Positions 8,562-18,395 are shown, counted from the first letter of the stretch. The stretch is DNA of 64,000 bases from Leifsonia shinshuensis (GCF_014217625.1 NZ_CP043641.1:434001-498000); one strand, 5' to 3'. Made by a program: numbers and translations. The notes: a model not told the origin generated them from the letters alone.

Positions 8562-10301
8562 GTGGCAAAGTCGACTCCGGTCAAAAAAGCCTGGCGTTCG
8601 TTGACATGGCTCGGCGTGCTCGTGGTGGTCCTCCTGGGGACCCTCACGGCCGGCGTGCTGTTCAGCAATGCGACGTGGCTGCCCAAGCTCGCCCTCGACC
8701 TCGAGGGCGGCACCCAGATCATCCTCGCCCCGCAGGTCGAGAACGGTCAGTCGGTGCAGCAGCAGCAGCTCGACCAGGCGGTCTCGATCATCCGGCAGCG
8801 CATCGACGCGTCCGGAGTGTCCGAGGCGCAGATCTCCACCGAGGGCTCGCGGAACATCGTGGTGTCGCTGCCGGGCAAGCCCGACCAGCAGACCCTCGAC
8901 CGCGTCAAGGCGAGCGCGCGACTGGACTTCCGTCCGGTGCTGCTCACCGGCGGCCCGACGAATGAGGTCGTGGGCGCCGACGGCAAGTCGACCCCCGCGC
9001 CGAGCCCGGCGCCCGGCCTCCAGTCCACGCCGTCGACGTCGCCGACGAACGGCAGCGATCTGGCCTGGGTGACGCCGGAGCTGCAGGCGCAGTACGACGC
9101 GTTCTCGTGCGCCGAGAACAAGAACAAGGACCTCAGCTCGGCTCCGACGGACAAGCCGCTGATCACCTGTGACGACAACAACACGGTGAAGTACCTGCTC
9201 GGCCCCGTCGAGGTGAAGGGCCAGAACATCTCCGACGCGAGCGCCGGCCTGATGCAGAGCTCGCAGGGCGTCACGACCGGCCAGTGGGCGGTCAACATCG
9301 TCTTCGACGCCACCGGAACCAAGCAGTTCGCCGCGGTCACGACCCGCCTGAACGCCCTCCAGGGCGCGCAGAACCAGTTCGCGATCGTCCTCGACGGCCG
9401 GGTCATCTCGGCGCCGACCACCAACGCGGTGATCACCGACGGCAAGCCGCAGATCTCGGGCAACTTCACCGAGCAGAGCGCCAAGACCCTCGCCGACCAG
9501 CTCAAGTTCGGCGCGCTGCCGTTCAGCTTCAAGGTGCAGAGCCAGGACGACATCTCGGCAACGCTCGGAACCTCGCAGCTGATCAGCGGTCTCATCGCCG
9601 GCCTGATCGGTCTGATCCTGGTCGCGATCTACACGTTCTTCCAGTACCGCCTGCTCGGCCTCGTCACGATGTTCTCGCTCGTCGTCGCCGGCGCGCTGAC
9701 CTGGCTGACCATCTCGCTGATGTCGTGGCACTACGACTACCGTCTGTCGCTCGCGGGCGTGGCCGGTCTGATCGTCGCGATCGGCTTCACAGCGGACTCG
9801 TTCATCGTCTACTTCGAGCGAATACGAGACGAGCTGCGCGACGGGCGCAGCCTCGAATCCGCGGTGGAGGCCGGCTGGGGCCGTGCGCGCCGGACGATCT
9901 ACGCATCGAAGGCGACCAACCTCCTGGCTGCCGTGGTGCTCTACGTGCTGGCCGCGGCCAACGTGCGCGGCTTCGCGTTCACCCTGGGGCTCACGACCAT
10001 CATCGACGTGATCGTGGTGCTGCTGTTCACTCACCCGACGCTCCAGCTTCTGGCCAAGACCCGCTTCTTCAGCAGCGGCCACCCGCTCTCCGGGCTCGAC
10101 CCGGACGCGCTTGGCGCGGTGTACCGCGGCGCGGCACGCTTCCGTGCCCCGCAGCCCGAGCTGGTGGGCGCGGGCAAGAACGCCCGCAGCAGCGGAGAGG
10201 CGGCGCGCCGCCAGACGATCGCCGAGCGCAAGGCGGCGGAGCTCGCCTCCGCCTCGACCTCCTCGTCGTCGGATCGCTCGACCGAGGGGAAGGACAACTG
10301 A
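8562..10301 (+). CDS. secD: protein translocase subunit SecD
   Basis: A 579-residue RND-type membrane protein that uses proton motive force to complete Sec export. Transmembrane helix 1 (about 14-33) is followed by the DLEGGTQI motif opening the large P1 periplasmic-side domain. A Pro/Ser/Thr-rich insert around 145-165 follows, then five further membrane helices from about 343 onward, including TADSFIVYFERIRDEL. The C-terminal about 75 residues are a charged Ala/Ser-rich tail. The start is GTG (MAKSTPVKK). Its TGA shares bases with the secF ATG (TGATG), so the two are coupled. Confidence 0.97.
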   Translation: MAKSTPVKKAWRSLTWLGVLVVVLLGTLTAGVLFSNATWLPKLALDLEGGTQIILAPQVENGQSVQQQQLDQAVSIIRQRIDASGVSEAQISTEGSRNIVVSLPGKPDQQTLDRVKASARLDFRPVLLTGGPTNEVVGADGKSTPAPSPAPGLQSTPSTSPTNGSDLAWVTPELQAQYDAFSCAENKNKDLSSAPTDKPLITCDDNNTVKYLLGPVEVKGQNISDASAGLMQSSQGVTTGQWAVNIVFDATGTKQFAAVTTRLNALQGAQNQFAIVLDGRVISAPTTNAVITDGKPQISGNFTEQSAKTLADQLKFGALPFSFKVQSQDDISATLGTSQLISGLIAGLIGLILVAIYTFFQYRLLGLVTMFSLVVAGALTWLTISLMSWHYDYRLSLAGVAGLIVAIGFTADSFIVYFERIRDELRDGRSLESAVEAGWGRARRTIYASKATNLLAAVVLYVLAAANVRGFAFTLGLTTIIDVIVVLLFTHPTLQLLAKTRFFSSGHPLSGLDPDALGAVYRGAARFRAPQPELVGAGKNARSSGEAARRQTIAERKAAELASASTSSSSDRSTEGKDN

Positions 10302-11317
10302 TGGCCAGCCGCCTCACCAAGTTCGGAAACGACCTCTACACCGGCGCGCGCTCGTTCGACTTCGTCGGCAAGCGCAAGATCTGGTACACCATCGCGATCG
10401 TGATGGTCGCGCTCTCGATCCTGATCCCGATCGTCAAGGGCGGGTTCAACTTCTCGATCGAGTTCCGCGGCGGATCGCAGTTCCAGATCAGCCAGGTGAA
10501 CAGCACCGACACGACCAAGGCGCAGAACGCCGTCGCGAGCGTGGTGCCCAACGCGGTCTCCCACGTCAGCGTCGTCGGCAACAACGCCATCCAGGTGCAG
10601 ACCGACCAGCTCTCCGACACCCAGACCAAGGCCGTCGCCGACGCGCTGGCCACGGCCTACGGCGTGCCGTCGTCCGAGGTCTCGTCCACGTTCATCGGCC
10701 CCTCCTGGGGCGCCGACGTGACGCAGCAATCGATCCAGGGCCTCGTGGTGTTCCTGCTGCTGGCGTTCATCGCGATGGCGCTGTACTTCCGAACGTGGAA
10801 GATGTCGGCGTCCGCGATCATCTCGCTCTTCCACGACCTCATCATCACCGCGGGGATCTACGCCCTCGTCGGCTTCGAGGTGTCGCCCGCGACGATGATC
10901 GGCTTCCTGACGATCCTCGGCTACTCGCTGTACGACACGGTCGTGGTGTTCGACAAGATCCGCGAGAACACCCGAGAGGAGCTGGAGCTCACCCGGCGCA
11001 CGTTCCCGGAGGCGGTGAACCTGGCGGTGAACCAGACCCTCGTCCGGTCGATCAACACGGCCGTGGTCGCGGTGCTGCCGGTCGCGTCGATCCTCTTCAT
11101 CGGTGCGTACGCCTTCGGCGCCGCGACGCTGCGCGACATCTCGCTCGCGTTGCTGATCGGCATCATCGTCGGCACCTACTCGACGATCTTCCTGGCCGCG
11201 CCGATGTACTCGCAGTTCCGCGAGGGTGAGGCCGCGATCAAGAAGCACGACCAGAAGGTCCGCTCGATCCGTCCCAAGGCCCAGGTCGCGGCGACCGAGC
11301 CGGTCCCGGCGGAGTAG
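10301..11317 (+). CDS. secF: protein translocase subunit SecF
   Basis: A 338-residue partner of SecD. It has an N-terminal helix (IWYTIAIVMVALSILIPIV), the FSIEFRGGSQFQ motif, and the P4 domain. A five-helix bundle follows, with SLFHDLIITAGIYALVG and SLYDTVVVFDKIREN (the latter is the SecF signature). The SGPSWG-like element appears as GPSWGADVTQQSI. The ATG overlaps the secD stop by one base. The secF stop is part of the -10 hexamer proposed for the following rhodanese gene. Confidence 0.97.
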   Translation: MASRLTKFGNDLYTGARSFDFVGKRKIWYTIAIVMVALSILIPIVKGGFNFSIEFRGGSQFQISQVNSTDTTKAQNAVASVVPNAVSHVSVVGNNAIQVQTDQLSDTQTKAVADALATAYGVPSSEVSSTFIGPSWGADVTQQSIQGLVVFLLLAFIAMALYFRTWKMSASAIISLFHDLIITAGIYALVGFEVSPATMIGFLTILGYSLYDTVVVFDKIRENTREELELTRRTFPEAVNLAVNQTLVRSINTAVVAVLPVASILFIGAYAFGAATLRDISLALLIGIIVGTYSTIFLAAPMYSQFREGEAAIKKHDQKVRSIRPKAQVAATEPVPAE

Positions 11318-11320
11318 CGT
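11315..11320 (+). promoter_or_regulatory. -10 hexamer TAGCGT, leaderless start
   Basis: TAGCGT overlaps the secF stop and ends 6 bases before the ATG at 11327. No ribosome-binding site lies in between. Confidence 0.35.
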
Positions 11321-11326
11321 CGGCGC

Positions 11327-11746
11327 ATGAGCGGTCGCTACCTGTCGGAGGACGAGGTGACTGCCGCGCGTGCGCGTGAGCTCGTGGACGCCGGCGCGGC
11401 CTGGCTGCTCGACGTCCGCGAGGAGCACGAGTGGGAGTCCGGCCACGCGCCGGCCGCCCACCACATCCCGATGGGGGAGCTGGGCCTGCGCCAGCACGAG
11501 CTGCCGGAGGACGAGCAGATCCTCGTGATCTGCGCCGTCGGCGGCCGGTCCCGGATGGTGACCGACGCCCTCCTGCAGGCCGACTATCCGGCCGCGAACG
11601 TCGCGGGCGGGATGCTCGCCTGGCAGGCCTCCGGCGGTCCGATCGCCCAGGGCGCCCCGGCGTCCGAGACCGTCGGTCAGCCGGGTCCGCACGCGGAGCC
11701 CGGTGGTCCTTCGGAGCCCGGTCGACCCCCGGGAGCGTCCGCCTGA
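11327..11746 (+). CDS. single-domain rhodanese-like sulfurtransferase
   Basis: A 139-residue rhodanese-fold protein. It has the N-terminal LLDVREEHEWESGHAP (CH2A-like) motif and the active loop ICAVGGRSRM, whose cysteine could carry persulfide sulfur, then NVAGGMLAWQASG. The last about 30 residues are Gly/Pro-rich and probably disordered. It lies between secF and rel. The substrate cannot be deduced; GlpE/PspE-like thiosulfate or persulfide transfer is the general family role. Confidence 0.88.
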   Translation: MSGRYLSEDEVTAARARELVDAGAAWLLDVREEHEWESGHAPAAHHIPMGELGLRQHELPEDEQILVICAVGGRSRMVTDALLQADYPAANVAGGMLAWQASGGPIAQGAPASETVGQPGPHAEPGGPSEPGRPPGASA

Positions 11747-11792
11747 GCGCCGGTCGCGCCGCCCCCGTGACCGGGAGGGCGCGAACAGCGGC

Positions 11793-11811
11793 GATAATGG
11801 ACGACAGGAGG
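11793..11811 (+). promoter_or_regulatory. rel -10 (GATAAT) and ribosome-binding site
   Basis: GATAAT (11793-11798) is followed by a full AGGAGG ribosome-binding site (11806-11811), 7 bases before the rel ATG. This implies a short but conventional leader, unlike the leaderless neighbours. Confidence 0.5.
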
Positions 11812-11818
11812 CGAGCAG

Positions 11819-14068
11819 ATGGTTGACACGACGACACCGCAGTCCGCCTCTCTGCGCCGTCTCGTCCCGCGGATCTTCTCCCGCGCCCAGCCCGCCGGCG
11901 CCGTCGATACGCTGATCCGCACGGTGCGCATGCACCACCCGAAGGCCGACCTCTCGCTGATCGAGCGCGCCTACGCCGTGGCGGAGCGCGCCCACGACGG
12001 CCAGAAGCGCCGGTCCGGCGAGCCGTACATCACGCACCCGGTCGCGGTCGCGCAGATCATCGCGGACCTCGGGATCGGCGCCAAGACCATCGCCGCCGCG
12101 CTGTTGCACGACACGGTGGAGGACACCTCCTACACGCTCGACGAGCTGCGCGACCAGTTCGGCGACGAGATCGCGATGCTGGTCGACGGCGTCACCAAGC
12201 TCGACAAGGTCAAGTACGGCGACAGCGCCCAGGCCGAGACCGTCCGCAAGATGATCGTCGCGATGTCCAAGGACATCCGCGTGCTGATCATCAAGCTGGC
12301 CGACCGCCTGCACAATGCGCGCACCTGGGGCTTCGTCCCCGCCGCCAACGCCACGCGCAAGGCGACGGAGACACTGGAGATCTACGCGCCGCTGGCACAC
12401 CGGCTCGGCATCCAGACGATCAAGTGGGAGCTCGAAGACCTCTCGTTCGCCGTGCTGTATCCCAAGCTCTACGCGGAGATCGAGAGCCTGGTGAAGCAGC
12501 GCACGCCGGAGCGCGAGCGGCTCGTGCAGCAGGTGATCGACGCCATCAACGACGACCTCAAGACCGCGAAGATCCGCGGCAAGGTGGTCGGCCGCCCGAA
12601 GCAGTACTACTCGATCTACCAGAAGATGGTCGTGCGCGGCCGGGAGTTCGACGACATCTACGACCTGGTCGGCATCAGGGTGCTCGTCAACACAGTGCGC
12701 GATTGCTACGCCGTGCTCGGCTCCATCCACGCGCGCTGGACGCCGATGCCTGGGCGGTTCAAGGACTACATCGCCACCCCGAAGTTCAACCTGTACCAGT
12801 CGCTGCACACGACCGTCATCGGCCCGCAGGGCCGCCCGGTGGAGATCCAGATCCGCACCGAGGAGATGCACCAGCGCGCCGAGTTCGGTGTCGCGGCGCA
12901 CTGGAAGTACAAGGAGCAGACCACCGGCAAGAGCACGGGCGGCCCGGGCAAGGTGGACACCGACCTGGCCTGGCTCGCGCACATCTCCGACTGGCAGGCC
13001 GAGACGGCGGATCCGTCGGAGTTCCTGGACTCGCTGCGGTTCGAGATCGGCGCGAAGGAGGTCTACGTCTTCACGCCGAAGGGCCGCGTGATCGGACTGC
13101 CGGCCGGCGCGACTCCGGTCGACTTCGCCTACGCCGTGCACACCGAGGTCGGCCACCGCACGATGGGCGCCAAGGTGAACGGCCGGCTGGTGCCGCTGGA
13201 GAGCACGCTCTCGACGGGCGACGTGGTCGAGATCTTCACCTCCAAGAACCCGGACTCCGGCCCGAGCCAGGACTGGCTGAACTTCGTCAAGAGCCCGCGG
13301 GCCCGCAACAAGATCCGGCAGTGGTTCACCAAGGAGCGCCGCGACGAGGCCATCGAGCAGGGCAAGGACGCCATCGCCCGGGCGATGCGCAAGCAGAACC
13401 TGCCGCTGCAGAAGCTGATGACGCAGGACGCCCTGGTGGAGGTCGCGTCGTCGCTCAAGCACCCCGACGTGTCGTCGCTGTACGCGTCCGTCGGCGAAGG
13501 CCACATCTCGACGCAGTCGGTGATCGAGAAGATCGTCGCGTCCCTGCAGAGCGAGGTCGAGTCCGACGGCGAGCTGGACATCCCGGTCAAGGGCCGGCCG
13601 AAGCAGCTGCGCAACAGCGACTCCGGGGTGCTGGTGCGCGGCGCGCCCGACATCCTGGTGAAGCTGGCGAAGTGCTGCACGCCCGTGCCGGGCGACCCGA
13701 TCGTCGGCTTCGTGACGCGTGGTCAGGGCGTCTCCGTGCACCAGGCGAACTGCCACAACGTGCAGTCGCTGCTGCAGGAGCCCGACCGCATGATCGATGT
13801 GGAGTGGGCGCCGAGCTCCAAGAGCGTCTTCCTGGTGCAGATCCAGGTGGAGGCCCTGGACCGCTCCGGGCTGCTCTCCGACGTCACGCGCGTGCTGTCT
13901 GAGCACCATGTCAACATCCTCTCTGCGACGGTCACGACGTCGAGCAACCGCCTGGCGCTGAGCCGCTTCGTGTTCGAGATGGGCGACACCACCCACCTCG
14001 ACCGCGTGCTCAACGCGGTGCGCCGGATCGACGGCGTGTACGACGTGTATCGGGTCAGCGCGGGCTGA
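11819..14068 (+). CDS. rel: bifunctional (p)ppGpp synthetase/hydrolase Rel
   Basis: A 749-residue RelA/SpoT homologue controlling the stringent response. Domains in order: HD hydrolase with H73, H97-D98 and E101-D102 (AALLHDTVED); synthetase with GRPKQYYSIYQKM, EFDDIYDLVGIRV and RFKDYIATPK; TGS (EVYVFTPKGRVIGLP); helical domain; zinc-finger/CC domain (KCCTPVPGDPIVGF then VHQANCHN); C-terminal ACT. The RFKD motif is the RXKD form typical of bifunctional enzymes rather than the EXDD of RelA-only synthetases, so both activities are expected. Start chosen for the AGGAGG site. The stop region overlaps the convergent gene by 14 bases. Confidence 0.97.
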   Translation: MVDTTTPQSASLRRLVPRIFSRAQPAGAVDTLIRTVRMHHPKADLSLIERAYAVAERAHDGQKRRSGEPYITHPVAVAQIIADLGIGAKTIAAALLHDTVEDTSYTLDELRDQFGDEIAMLVDGVTKLDKVKYGDSAQAETVRKMIVAMSKDIRVLIIKLADRLHNARTWGFVPAANATRKATETLEIYAPLAHRLGIQTIKWELEDLSFAVLYPKLYAEIESLVKQRTPERERLVQQVIDAINDDLKTAKIRGKVVGRPKQYYSIYQKMVVRGREFDDIYDLVGIRVLVNTVRDCYAVLGSIHARWTPMPGRFKDYIATPKFNLYQSLHTTVIGPQGRPVEIQIRTEEMHQRAEFGVAAHWKYKEQTTGKSTGGPGKVDTDLAWLAHISDWQAETADPSEFLDSLRFEIGAKEVYVFTPKGRVIGLPAGATPVDFAYAVHTEVGHRTMGAKVNGRLVPLESTLSTGDVVEIFTSKNPDSGPSQDWLNFVKSPRARNKIRQWFTKERRDEAIEQGKDAIARAMRKQNLPLQKLMTQDALVEVASSLKHPDVSSLYASVGEGHISTQSVIEKIVASLQSEVESDGELDIPVKGRPKQLRNSDSGVLVRGAPDILVKLAKCCTPVPGDPIVGFVTRGQGVSVHQANCHNVQSLLQEPDRMIDVEWAPSSKSVFLVQIQVEALDRSGLLSDVTRVLSEHHVNILSATVTTSSNRLALSRFVFEMGDTTHLDRVLNAVRRIDGVYDVYRVSAG

Positions 14069-14624
14069 CCGGGGTGGGGAGCTCGGTGCGCTCCACCACG
14101 GACATCCGCGTGAGAGCCCTGGTGGACCCGTGCCGGCGCGTCCGGGCGAGATGGGCGCCGAGCCGTTCGGGGGAGGCGCGCCCGAGTTCGAGCAGGTGAC
14201 GCACCTCCAGTGCCTCCGGCAGCCCGAACCGGGGGAGTGTCAGCATCAGGTCGGCCGCCGTGCGCAGCGGCGCCGTCACCCGGACGCCGCTCAGCACGAC
14301 CACCTCGCCGTCGGGCAGTGCGTGCTGGCGTGCGTCGAAGTCGGACGACACGCGCCCGCGATGGCTGCGATCGACGCAGACCTGCGGCCTGACCGGCGGA
14401 GCCGAACGCGTGCCGTGGATCCATGCCGCCGTTCCGCGGTCGGCCACGGTGCTTCCCGGCCGCAGCGCCGCGAATGCGTGCGCGCGCAGCGACGGCGTGT
14501 CGGGGGTGTCCGTGGCGGCGAAGGCGTCGCCAACGCGGTAGAGCTGGCCGTCCAGCACGAGCGAGAAGAGCTCGGCGAGCGGGAGGATGTCACGGTCGAT
14601 CAAGAGAGCGGATGCTGTTGTCAT
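14055..14624 (-). CDS. AbiEi/DUF559-like orphan protein, function unknown
   Basis: A 189-residue protein. Its middle resembles the AbiEi-antitoxin/DUF559 group common in actinobacteria: a [14 protein letters not shown] segment, then [20 protein letters not shown]. No recognisable partner toxin (AbiEii nucleotidyltransferase) or endonuclease domain is nearby. The N-terminus is hydrophobic-charged ([20 protein letters not shown]) and may be a short helix-turn-helix; the C-terminus is Arg-rich. The gene converges on rel with a 14-base tail-to-tail overlap. The family link is motif memory only, and a toxin-antitoxin role is unlikely without a partner. Coding is supported by the intact frame with motifs and by lack of another gene here. 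Confidence 0.6.
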   Translation of the reverse strand: MTTASALLIDRDILPLAELFSLVLDGQLYRVGDAFAATDTPDTPSLRAHAFAALRPGSTVADRGTAAWIHGTRSAPPVRPQVCVDRSHRGRVSSDFDARQHALPDGEVVVLSGVRVTAPLRTAADLMLTLPRFGLPEALEVRHLLELGRASPERLGAHLARTRRHGSTRALTRMSVVERTELPTPVSPR

Positions 14625-14714
14625 GCATCCAGCCTCTGCTGGGCGAGGCCGTCGTGGACCGCCGTCAGCGGATCCGTGGAGTACTCATCCGATCGCGTGG
14701 GCTGTGGAGGACGA

Positions 14715-14735
14715 CTCCGCAGCAGGAGCGCGGAG
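14715..14735 (-). terminator. possible terminator hairpin after the DUF349 gene
   Basis: CTCCGC (14715-14720) and GCGGAG (14730-14735) form a 6-base stem just past the stop of the minus-strand DUF349 gene. No T-run follows, so this is weak. Confidence 0.3.
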
Positions 14736-14737
14736 AC

Positions 14738-15967
14738 TCAGCCGAGTGCGTCGAGCCACACCTTGCGGGCGTCGAGAGCCTCCTGGGCGGCCTTCACCTT
14801 GGCGGAGTCGCCGCTGGCCTTCGCCTCCTCGAGCTCCTGCTCCAGCTTGGCGATCGCCGCGTTGAGCTGGCTGGCCAGACCTTCCGAGCGCGCCTTCTTC
14901 TCGGGGTCGTTGCGCTCCCAGTGCTCCTCGTCCAGCCGGCGCACGGAAGCCTCGACCTTGCGCAGGCGGTCCTCGATGGGGCGCACCTGGTCGCGCGGGA
15001 CGCGTCCGATGGCGTCCCAGCGCTCCTGGATCGAGAGCAGCGTGGCGCGGGCGGTCTCGCGGTCCTTCTCCTTCAGAAGCGGCTCCGCCTCCTCCAGAAG
15101 CGCGAGCTTGAGCGTGAGGTTCTCCTCGTACTCGACGTTGTCGCGCGCGTCGACCTCGGCCTTGGCGGAGTAGATCGCGTCGCCGGCGGCCTTGAACCGC
15201 GCCCACAGCGCGTCGTCGTTCTTCTTGCCCGCGCGGCCGGCCAGCTTCCACTGGTCGAGCAGGCGCCGGTACTCCGGGACCCCGTCGGCGCCCAGCGGGA
15301 CCAGGCGCTCTGCCTGCTCGATGAGCGCGTTCTTGCGGGCGCGCACGTCGCGGTGCTGGTTGTCCAGCTCGGCGAAGAACGCCTTGCGGTTGTGCTCGAT
15401 GGTCGAGCGCGCGGCACGGAACCGCTTCCACAGCTCGTTCGCCTCGTTCTTGGGCAAGCGCGGGCCGTCGTGCTGATGGGCCTGCCAGCTCGCGAAGAGG
15501 GCGTCCAGCTCCGCGGTGGTCTGCTTCCACTGCGTGCGGGCCGGGTCCTGGGCCGCAAGGGCCTCCGCCTGCTCCACGATCGCAGTGCGGTCGGCGACAG
15601 CCTGCTCCAGCGCGGCCTTGGCCTCTGCGCTCTGCTGCTCGGTCAGCTCCTCGACGGTGCCGCCGAGCGCGTCGAGCCGCGTCAGCAGCGACGCGAGGTC
15701 GCCCACGGCGTTCGCGCCCTCCACCGAGCCGCGCAGGCTCGCGACGGACTTCGCGACGTCGGCCGCGGGAGCGCCGCGACGGGCGCGCTGCTCCAGGAGG
15801 CCGACCTGGCCGGCGAGGTCGGTGTACTTGCGCTCGAAGTAGGCGATCGCCTCCTCCGGAGTGCCGTCCGGGTACTCGCCGACGGCGCGCTCGCCATCGC
15901 CCTCACGGACGTACACGGTGCCGGTCTCGTCGACGCGACCCCAGGGGTGCTGTTCAGAAGTAGCCAA
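14738..15967 (-). CDS. DUF349-repeat coiled-coil protein
   Basis: A 409-residue, strongly helical, charged protein built of DUF349-like repeats. Repeat cores include [56 protein letters not shown] and [18 protein letters not shown]-terminal coiled coil follows ([19 protein letters not shown]). It has no signal peptide, so it is probably cytosolic. The biochemical function is not established. I prefer TTG at 15967 ([10 protein letters not shown]), which has AAGGTG 6 bases upstream, over GTG at 15976, which has no site. A TAGGCT -10 candidate is at 16004-16009. It follows the cyclophilin gene in the same direction. Confidence 0.85.
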   Translation of the reverse strand: MATSEQHPWGRVDETGTVYVREGDGERAVGEYPDGTPEEAIAYFERKYTDLAGQVGLLEQRARRGAPAADVAKSVASLRGSVEGANAVGDLASLLTRLDALGGTVEELTEQQSAEAKAALEQAVADRTAIVEQAEALAAQDPARTQWKQTTAELDALFASWQAHQHDGPRLPKNEANELWKRFRAARSTIEHNRKAFFAELDNQHRDVRARKNALIEQAERLVPLGADGVPEYRRLLDQWKLAGRAGKKNDDALWARFKAAGDAIYSAKAEVDARDNVEYEENLTLKLALLEEAEPLLKEKDRETARATLLSIQERWDAIGRVPRDQVRPIEDRLRKVEASVRRLDEEHWERNDPEKKARSEGLASQLNAAIAKLEQELEEAKASGDSAKVKAAQEALDARKVWLDALG

Positions 15968-16003
15968 GAGCCTCACCTTGCTTGCGGTGCCACGTTGGGA
16001 ATC

Positions 16004-16009
16004 AGCCTA
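16004..16009 (-). promoter_or_regulatory. -10 hexamer for the DUF349 gene
   Basis: TAGGCT on the minus strand, 37 bases upstream of the preferred TTG. It is the only -10-like element in this 57-base gap. Confidence 0.35.
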
Positions 16010-16024
16010 TTGCACACGCCGGGA

Positions 16025-16801
16025 TCACTGCAGCGTGAAGCTGTCGATCTTCGTCGTGACCGCGGGCTTGCCGTCGGTGCTGCCGCCCTGGACGCCCTTG
16101 CTGGTGACCTCGCTGTTGAGCGTGTCGAGCCCGCTGGTGATCTTCCCGATGACGGTGTAGCCGCCGGCGGCGTCGGATCCGATGGTGGTGTCCTTGTAGA
16201 CGATGAAGAATTGGCTGCCCTGGCTGTTCGCGTTGCCGCTCTGACGCGCCATGGCGATGGTCCCGGCCGGGTACTTGTCGTCCTTCGGCGCGTTCTCGAT
16301 CGGGCCGTAGGAGTAGCCGGGGCCTCCGCTGCCGTCGCCGTTCGGGTCGCCGCACTGCAGCACGTAGAAGCCGCCGTTGGTGAGGCGGTGGCAGGTGAGG
16401 CCGTCGTAGAACTTCTTCTGCGTCAGCGAGATGGTCGAGGAGACCGCCTGCGGGGCCGCCTTGCCGTCCAGCGAGACGCCGAGCTTGATGCCGTTGATCG
16501 TGAGGTCGCCGGTCCAGGTGCGGCCCTCGGCGATGCTCTTCGACGGCACGCCCGCGGCGGCCGACGAGGAGGGCGAGGGCGAGGGCGAGGCGGACGCGCT
16601 CGTGGCGGACGGCTTCGCGAAGAAGAGGAGCTGCGTGCCGATCGCGAGCAGGACGATCACGAGCACGGCGATCCCGGCGATCCAGTTGTCCCGCTTGCGG
16701 CGCTTGACCTTCTCCTCGTGCACCGTCTGCCGCGCCTGATAGGCACGGAGGCGCTCGCGTGCCTGTCGCGCGTCGCGGTCGTTCTGCTTGCTGGGTGCCA
16801 C
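16025..16801 (-). CDS. membrane-anchored cyclophilin-type peptidyl-prolyl isomerase
   Basis: A 258-residue protein with a basic cytosolic N-terminus (VKRRKRDN) and one membrane helix at about 40-62 ([21 protein letters not shown]). A Ser/Pro-rich linker (SPSPSPSS) follows, then an extracytoplasmic cyclophilin domain. Active-site-like residues are visible in [17 protein letters not shown] (R and Q) and [10 protein letters not shown] (F). The His of human cyclophilin A appears replaced by Tyr (GGYTVIGKI), a common bacterial variant. It likely catalyses proline isomerisation in exported proteins. The GTG start has GGAGG (16808-16812) 6 bases upstream. It diverges from rarA. Confidence 0.92.
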   Translation of the reverse strand: MAPSKQNDRDARQARERLRAYQARQTVHEEKVKRRKRDNWIAGIAVLVIVLLAIGTQLLFFAKPSATSASASPSPSPSSSAAAGVPSKSIAEGRTWTGDLTINGIKLGVSLDGKAAPQAVSSTISLTQKKFYDGLTCHRLTNGGFYVLQCGDPNGDGSGGPGYSYGPIENAPKDDKYPAGTIAMARQSGNANSQGSQFFIVYKDTTIGSDAAGGYTVIGKITSGLDTLNSEVTSKGVQGGSTDGKPAVTTKIDSFTLQ

Positions 16802-16885
16802 GTCTGTCCTCCGGGGGCGCCGTCGAGCGGGGGATGGATGCCGTCGCGCCGGCGGAGGCCGCGCGGCGGGATGGATGCTGCACGA

Positions 16886-16891
16886 ACCCTA
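16886..16891 (-). promoter_or_regulatory. -10 candidate for the cyclophilin gene
   Basis: TAGGGT on the minus strand in the 183-base divergent gap between the cyclophilin gene and rarA. Apart from the two promoters and a repeated GGATGGATGC motif, nothing else is evident in the gap. Confidence 0.3.
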
Positions 16892-16972
16892 TCCGGCGTG
16901 CCTATGAGCGCCCAAACCCACGCGCCGTGCGCGGACGCCGCGGGCGCCGACCGCGATGTCGGTGGCGGCGAC

Positions 16973-16978
16973 TACTCT
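16973..16978 (+). promoter_or_regulatory. -10 hexamer TACTCT, leaderless rarA start
   Basis: TACTCT ends 6 bases before the GTG at 16985, with no ribosome-binding site between. It supports that GTG over the upstream in-frame ATG at 16904. Confidence 0.45.
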
Positions 16979-16984
16979 TGTCGG

Positions 16985-18325
16985 GTGGTCGACGTGCAAC
17001 CTGGGCTCCGGACGGGAGCGACGCCTCTCGCCGTGCGCATGCGGCCGAAGTCGCTGGACGAGGTGGCGGGGCAGCGGCACCTGCTGCGTCCGGGTTCGCC
17101 GCTCGTCGCCCTGGCCTCCGACAAGGACGGGCAGAGCGGTTCCGTGTCGGTGATCCTCTGGGGTCCGCCCGGCACCGGCAAGACCACGCTGGCGCAGGCC
17201 ATCGCGCACTCCTCCGGGCGGCGGTTCGTGGAGCTGTCCGCCGTCACCGCCGGCGTGAAGGACGTCCGCCTGGTGATGGACGAGGCCCTTTCGACCCGCG
17301 ACCTCTACGGCGTCTCGACCGTGCTCTTCCTGGACGAGATCCACCGGTTCACCAAGGCGCAGCAGGACGCCCTGCTTCCCGGAGTCGAGAACGGCTGGGT
17401 CATCCTGGTCGCCGCGACCACCGAGAACCCGTCGTTCTCGGTCATCTCGCCGCTGCTCTCGCGCTCGCTCCTGCTCACGCTGGAGACGCTGAGCGACGAG
17501 GACCTCGGCGTCGTCATCGACCGCGCCGTGGCCGACGACCGCGGGCTGGCCGGCCAGTACACGCTGGAGGACGAGGCCCGCGCCGCGCTCATCCGGCTGG
17601 CCTCCGGCGACGCCCGCCGCGCGCTCACGGCGCTGGAGGCCGCGTCCGTCACGGCCGCGTCCGCGACGCCGGCGACCTCCAAGAAGAAGCCGGTCATCAC
17701 CGCCGAGCTGGTCGCGCAGGCGGTCGACCGCGCGCTGCTGCGGTACGACCGCAACGGCGACGAGCACTACGACGTCATCAGCGCCTTCATCAAGTCGGTC
17801 CGCGGCTCGGACGTCGACGCCGCACTGCATTACCTGGCGCGGATGATCGAGGCGGGGGAGGACCCGCGGTTCATCGCCCGCAGAATCATCGTCTCGGCGT
17901 CCGAGGACATCGGGATGGCCGACCCGCAGGCCCTCGTTGTCGCGATCGCCGCCGCCGACGCTGTCCAGTACATCGGGATGCCCGAGGGGCGCATCCCGCT
18001 GGCGCAGGCGGTCGTCCACCTCGCAACGGCCCCGAAGTCGAACGCGGCGTACATGGCGCTCGACGCCGCGATCGCCGACGTTCGCGCGGGCAAGATCGGG
18101 AGGGTGCCCAAGCACCTCCGCGACGCCCACTATCCCGGGGCCAAGCGGCTCGGCCACGGCAAGGGGTACAAGTACCCGCACGACGACGCGCTCGGCGTGC
18201 TCCAGCAGCAGTACCTCCCGGACGAGCTGGCCGACACGACCTACTACGCGCCGACCGAGCACGGCAACGAGCGCGACGTCGCCGCGCGGCTGGCGAAGCT
18301 GCGCCGCATCGTGCGCGGACGCTGA
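16985..18325 (+). CDS. rarA: replication-associated recombination ATPase RarA/MgsA
   Basis: A 446-residue AAA+ clamp-loader-like ATPase acting at stalled forks. Walker A is [16 protein letters not shown], Walker B is [16 protein letters not shown], and sensor 1 is [14 protein letters not shown]. The family C-terminal tetramerisation domain follows ([20 protein letters not shown], then [15 protein letters not shown], then [10 protein letters not shown]). Length matches the family. The open frame extends far upstream, but conserved sequence begins at [22 protein letters not shown] at 16985 has a leaderless-type promoter; an in-frame ATG at 16904 would add 27 unconserved residues. The 5' neighbour diverges. 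Confidence 0.94.
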   Translation: MVDVQPGLRTGATPLAVRMRPKSLDEVAGQRHLLRPGSPLVALASDKDGQSGSVSVILWGPPGTGKTTLAQAIAHSSGRRFVELSAVTAGVKDVRLVMDEALSTRDLYGVSTVLFLDEIHRFTKAQQDALLPGVENGWVILVAATTENPSFSVISPLLSRSLLLTLETLSDEDLGVVIDRAVADDRGLAGQYTLEDEARAALIRLASGDARRALTALEAASVTAASATPATSKKKPVITAELVAQAVDRALLRYDRNGDEHYDVISAFIKSVRGSDVDAALHYLARMIEAGEDPRFIARRIIVSASEDIGMADPQALVVAIAAADAVQYIGMPEGRIPLAQAVVHLATAPKSNAAYMALDAAIADVRAGKIGRVPKHLRDAHYPGAKRLGHGKGYKYPHDDALGVLQQQYLPDELADTTYYAPTEHGNERDVAARLAKLRRIVRGR

Positions 18326-18336
18326 CGCCGATCTGT

Positions 18337-18342
18337 TAGAAT
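18337..18342 (+). promoter_or_regulatory. rpsD promoter -10 TAGAAT
   Basis: TAGAAT starts 11 bases after the rarA stop and about 180 bases before the rpsD GTG. It implies a leader of roughly 170 bases for a ribosomal-protein gene. Confidence 0.5.
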
Positions 18343-18395
18343 CGTCTGGCCTAGAAGCGTGTTCGGGGTGCGGCTGCCCGGTTCACGCTCTCGAC

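Noticed and set aside
10031..13996. A 1321-codon open frame on the minus strand
   Set aside because: Antisense to secD, secF, the rhodanese and rel, spanning several clear plus-strand genes; no family motif.
14423..16984. Upstream extension of the rarA open frame
   Set aside because: The frame is open by chance opposite the DUF349 and cyclophilin genes; conserved RarA sequence begins only after 16985.
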